From: Clostridiales bacterium
GTDB lineage: Bacteria > Bacillota > Clostridia > Saccharofermentanales > Saccharofermentanaceae
Direction of reading: 5' to 3'
DNA: 8,779 nt
Assembly: GCA_016930475.1 (NCBI GenBank)
Contig: JAFGGR010000175.1
Coordinates: 1-8,779 of the forward strand
Position 1 is the stretch's first letter; every line of letters starts with the position of its first letter. Below the pieces are notes generated by a model. That model had not been told where the DNA came from. It saw only the letters and a program-made list of their open reading frames with translations, and did no database searches. This document shows positions 6,787 to 8,779 of the stretch, one piece after another. Both the position numbers and the translations under genes were made by a program.

Positions 6787-8505
6787 ATGATCAACATAAC
6801 CATCAACAATAAAGCCATAAGCGTACCGGAAGGGACTACGATCGTGAATGCCGCCAAGACGATCGGTATCAAGATACCGACGCTCTGCTATCATCCGGAC
6901 CAGATGCTCAAAGCGAACTGCCGTGTTTGTGTCGTGGAGATCGAAGGTTACCGGACACTGCAGACCGCCTGCTCCACCTTCGTCGCGGAGGGCATGAATA
7001 TCCAGACGAATACCGAAAAGGTACGCGACGCAAGAAGGGTCGTCGTCGAACTGATGCTCGCGGATCACAACCTGAACTGTGACATCTGTGCGGCGGAAAG
7101 CTATTGCCACCTTCGTCGGATCGCTTCCGACCTGGGCGTCCGCGAGCCCCGTTTCGAGAGAGTTCTTATTCCCTATGCGCCGCACATCAATGATGTCCTT
7201 TCCAAAGACCGTACCAAATGCATCAAGTGCGGACGCTGTATCCAGATCTGCGCGGAAGTCCAGGGTCTATCCATTTTGGACTTCATGGGCCGAAGCAACG
7301 AAACCATCGTAGGACCGGCTTTTGACAGCGATCTCTATGATGTCGCCTGCGTATCCTGCGGACAGTGCTCCGCGGCTTGCCCGGTCGGCGCGATCACCGA
7401 AAAGGAAGACATTGAGGCCGTCTGGGAAGCGATCAACGATCCGAAAAAGGTCGTCATCGTCCAGACCGCGCCCGCCGTTCGCGTCGCTATCGGCGAGGAA
7501 TTCGGAATGGAGCCCGGCAGTGTCGTTACCGGACAACTTGCCGCATCGCTCCGGATGCTCGGCTTTGACTATGTTTTCGACACGGACTTCACCGCCGACC
7601 TAACAATCATCGAGGAAGGCCACGAGCTCCTGAAGCGCTTGAAGGAGGGCGGTGTCCTTCCGATGATCACGTCCTGCAGCCCGGGATGGATCAACTTCAT
7701 CGAGCAATACTATCCCGAACTTCTGCCGCACGTATCCTCATGCAAGTCTCCTCAGCAGATGTTCGGCGCTCTCGCGAAGGGATATTTCCCCGAAAAGATC
7801 GGCAAGAAGCCCGAGGAGATCGTCAGTGTCTCGATCATGCCCTGCACAGCCAAAAAATTCGAGGCTTTGCGCGAAGAAATGAGCGTCGACGGCGTCAATC
7901 AGGACGTGGATATCGTCCTGACGACTCGTGAGCTCGGAAAGATGCTGAGACAAGCCGGAGTCGATTTTAAAAACCTGCCGGAGGAAGACTACGACGCACC
8001 GTTCGGGATCTCGACCGGAGCGGCCGTGATCTTCGGTGCGACCGGCGGCGTTATGGAAGCCGCCTTGCGCACCGTTTACGAGGTCGTCACCGGAAAAACT
8101 CTGGAGCAGATCGATTTCAAGGATGTTCGCGGATTAAAGGGCGTCAAGGAAGCGGTCGTCGATTTGGACGGGACCCCCGTCAAGGTCGCCGTCGTGCATA
8201 CGATCGCCAAAGCGCGAGAGATGATGGAGCTGATCAAGGCGGGCAAAGCCGACTACACATTCATTGAAGTCATGTGCTGTCCCGGAGGGTGTATCGGCGG
8301 TGGCGGCCAACCCAACGGCGCGAACGACGAATTGCGTCTGAAGCGTATTGCCGGCATTTACAAAGCCGACGTTGACCTGCCGATCCGGAAATCCCACGAG
8401 AACCCCGCGATCAAGAAGCTTTACGACGAGTTCCTGAAGGAGCCTCTGGGAGAGAAGTCCCACCATCTCCTTCACACGCACTACAAGAACCGGAAGAAGT
8501 CGTGA
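6787..8505 (+). CDS. hydA: [FeFe]-hydrogenase catalytic subunit, CpI-like (M3) architecture
   Basis: Catalyses 2H+ + 2e- <-> H2 in the cytoplasm. 572 residues, nearly the length of clostridial CpI. Domains: plant-type [2Fe-2S] with Cys34/45/48/62; His94-Cys98-Cys101-Cys107 [4Fe-4S]; two [4Fe-4S] clusters with Cys145/148/151/155 and Cys188/191/194/198; H-cluster domain (about 220-540). H-cluster motifs: L1 TSCSPGW (295-301), L2 MPCTAKKFE (351-359, Cys353), L3 EVMCCPGGC followed by GGGGQP (494-509, Cys498 and Cys502). Residues matching the CpI proton path are present (Cys297, Glu277, Ser317, Glu280). L1 has Ser298 where ungapped alignment to CpI places the ligand Cys300, with extra Cys319 and Cys497 near the cluster. 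The protein ends near LLHTHY and lacks the additional C-terminal [2Fe-2S] domain of Thermotoga HydA. Last gene of the operon, followed by a strong terminator. It needs HydE, HydF and HydG, not encoded here. Confidence 0.97.
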   Translation: MINITINNKAISVPEGTTIVNAAKTIGIKIPTLCYHPDQMLKANCRVCVVEIEGYRTLQTACSTFVAEGMNIQTNTEKVRDARRVVVELMLADHNLNCDICAAESYCHLRRIASDLGVREPRFERVLIPYAPHINDVLSKDRTKCIKCGRCIQICAEVQGLSILDFMGRSNETIVGPAFDSDLYDVACVSCGQCSAACPVGAITEKEDIEAVWEAINDPKKVVIVQTAPAVRVAIGEEFGMEPGSVVTGQLAASLRMLGFDYVFDTDFTADLTIIEEGHELLKRLKEGGVLPMITSCSPGWINFIEQYYPELLPHVSSCKSPQQMFGALAKGYFPEKIGKKPEEIVSVSIMPCTAKKFEALREEMSVDGVNQDVDIVLTTRELGKMLRQAGVDFKNLPEEDYDAPFGISTGAAVIFGATGGVMEAALRTVYEVVTGKTLEQIDFKDVRGLKGVKEAVVDLDGTPVKVAVVHTIAKAREMMELIKAGKADYTFIEVMCCPGGCIGGGGQPNGANDELRLKRIAGIYKADVDLPIRKSHENPAIKKLYDEFLKEPLGEKSHHLLHTHYKNRKKS

Positions 8506-8547
8506 TCCGTCAGTTCACGCGCCGACTCAACTCAAAGAAATAACAAA

Positions 8548-8581
8548 GGATGTCCCGGCGGGTTTCGCCGGGACATCTTTT
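8548..8581 (+). terminator. Rho-independent terminator of the hydCBA operon
   Basis: A 12-bp perfect GC-rich stem, GATGTCCCGGCG (8549-8560) with CGCCGGGACATC (8566-8577), around the loop GGTTT, followed by TTTT. It lies about 45 bases after the hydA stop. Confidence 0.92.
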
Positions 8582-8663
8582 AATATGAGGCAAAAAAGGA
8601 TCTTACCGTCCGCCCGCAAAAACACGGGAGCCATTAATCCGGCGACCGTATGGATTCAGAAAT
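8582..8663. other. Short spacer between two convergent units
   Basis: Lies between the operon terminator and the tRNA terminator, which face each other. I see no gene or motif in it. Confidence 0.5.
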
Positions 8664-8702
8664 GGAAAACCCCCGGAACCGCTACGGCTCCAGGGGTTTC
8701 CC
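8664..8702 (-). terminator. Probable terminator of the tRNA-Val gene
   Basis: On the minus strand, immediately after the encoded CCA, a long hairpin forms: GGAAACCCC near its 5' side pairs with GGGGTTTTCC on its 3' side, continued by GGA/TCC and CCG/CGG around a TAG loop, with G-U pairs and one bulge. The T-run is only four bases and lies in the stem foot, so it is weaker in form than the operon terminator but well placed. Confidence 0.65.
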
Positions 8703-8703
8703 G

Positions 8704-8779
8704 TGGTGGGTACTACTGGACTTGAACCAGCGACCCCATGCGTGTGAAGCATGTGCTCTCCCGGCTGAGCTAAGCACCC
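8704..8779 (-). tRNA. tRNA-Val, anticodon CAC
   Basis: A complete 76-base cloverleaf whose first base is the last base of the window. Acceptor GGGTGCT pairs with AGTACCC (one G-U pair); D-stem GCTC/GAGC with GG in the loop; anticodon stem CATGC/GCATG around TTCACAC, giving anticodon CAC (codon GUG); five-base variable loop; T-stem GCTGG/CCAGT with loop TTCAAGT; discriminator A and an encoded CCA (8706-8704). Its promoter lies beyond the window, and it may be part of a longer tRNA cluster. Confidence 0.95.

Overview
The window looks like a chromosomal piece from an anaerobic, fermentative bacterium, most likely Gram-positive (Bacillota/Clostridia-like). The grounds are a trimeric [FeFe]-hydrogenase operon, strong GGAGG-type ribosome binding sites, sigma-A-like promoter hexamers, short U-tract terminators and a tRNA gene with an encoded CCA end. 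The genus cannot be fixed from the sequence. Base composition and coding style look even across the window. I see no insertion sequence, integrase, CRISPR array or phage gene.

Left half, minus strand. Bases 1-2579 encode a P-type cation-transporting ATPase of the calcium-pump-like (P2) type. It is missing only its C-terminal end, which runs off the left edge; no part of it survives as a long plus-strand gene. A short region (2580-2714) holds its promoter and the terminator of the next gene. Bases 2715-4640 encode a large lipoprotein: a lipobox signal, a long helical region, a beta-rich middle and a C-terminal transglutaminase-like domain with a Cys-His-Glu set. A 414-bp divergent intergenic region (4641-5054) then carries a leftward promoter for the lipoprotein and a rightward promoter for the hydrogenase operon.

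Right half, plus strand. hydC (NuoE-like, [2Fe-2S]), hydB (NuoF-like, FMN plus one [4Fe-4S]) and hydA (catalytic [FeFe]-hydrogenase) are packed with gaps of 2 and 14 bases, each with a good ribosome binding site, and end at a strong rho-independent terminator. Together they should form a soluble NAD(H)-linked hydrogenase: electrons pass between NAD(H) on HydB-FMN, the FeS chain of HydB/HydC/HydA and the H-cluster of HydA. The maturation genes hydE, hydF and hydG are not here. At the right edge lies a complete minus-strand tRNA-Val (anticodon CAC) with its own hairpin terminator.

The most interesting points are in the hydrogenase. HydB lacks both the N-terminal [2Fe-2S] domain and the C-terminal two-[4Fe-4S] ferredoxin domain of electron-bifurcating HydB, and its NADH-site motif is unusual. 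In HydA the L1 motif reads TSCSPGW, so Ser sits where the clostridial CpI enzyme has an H-cluster cysteine ligand, and two extra cysteines occur near the cluster.
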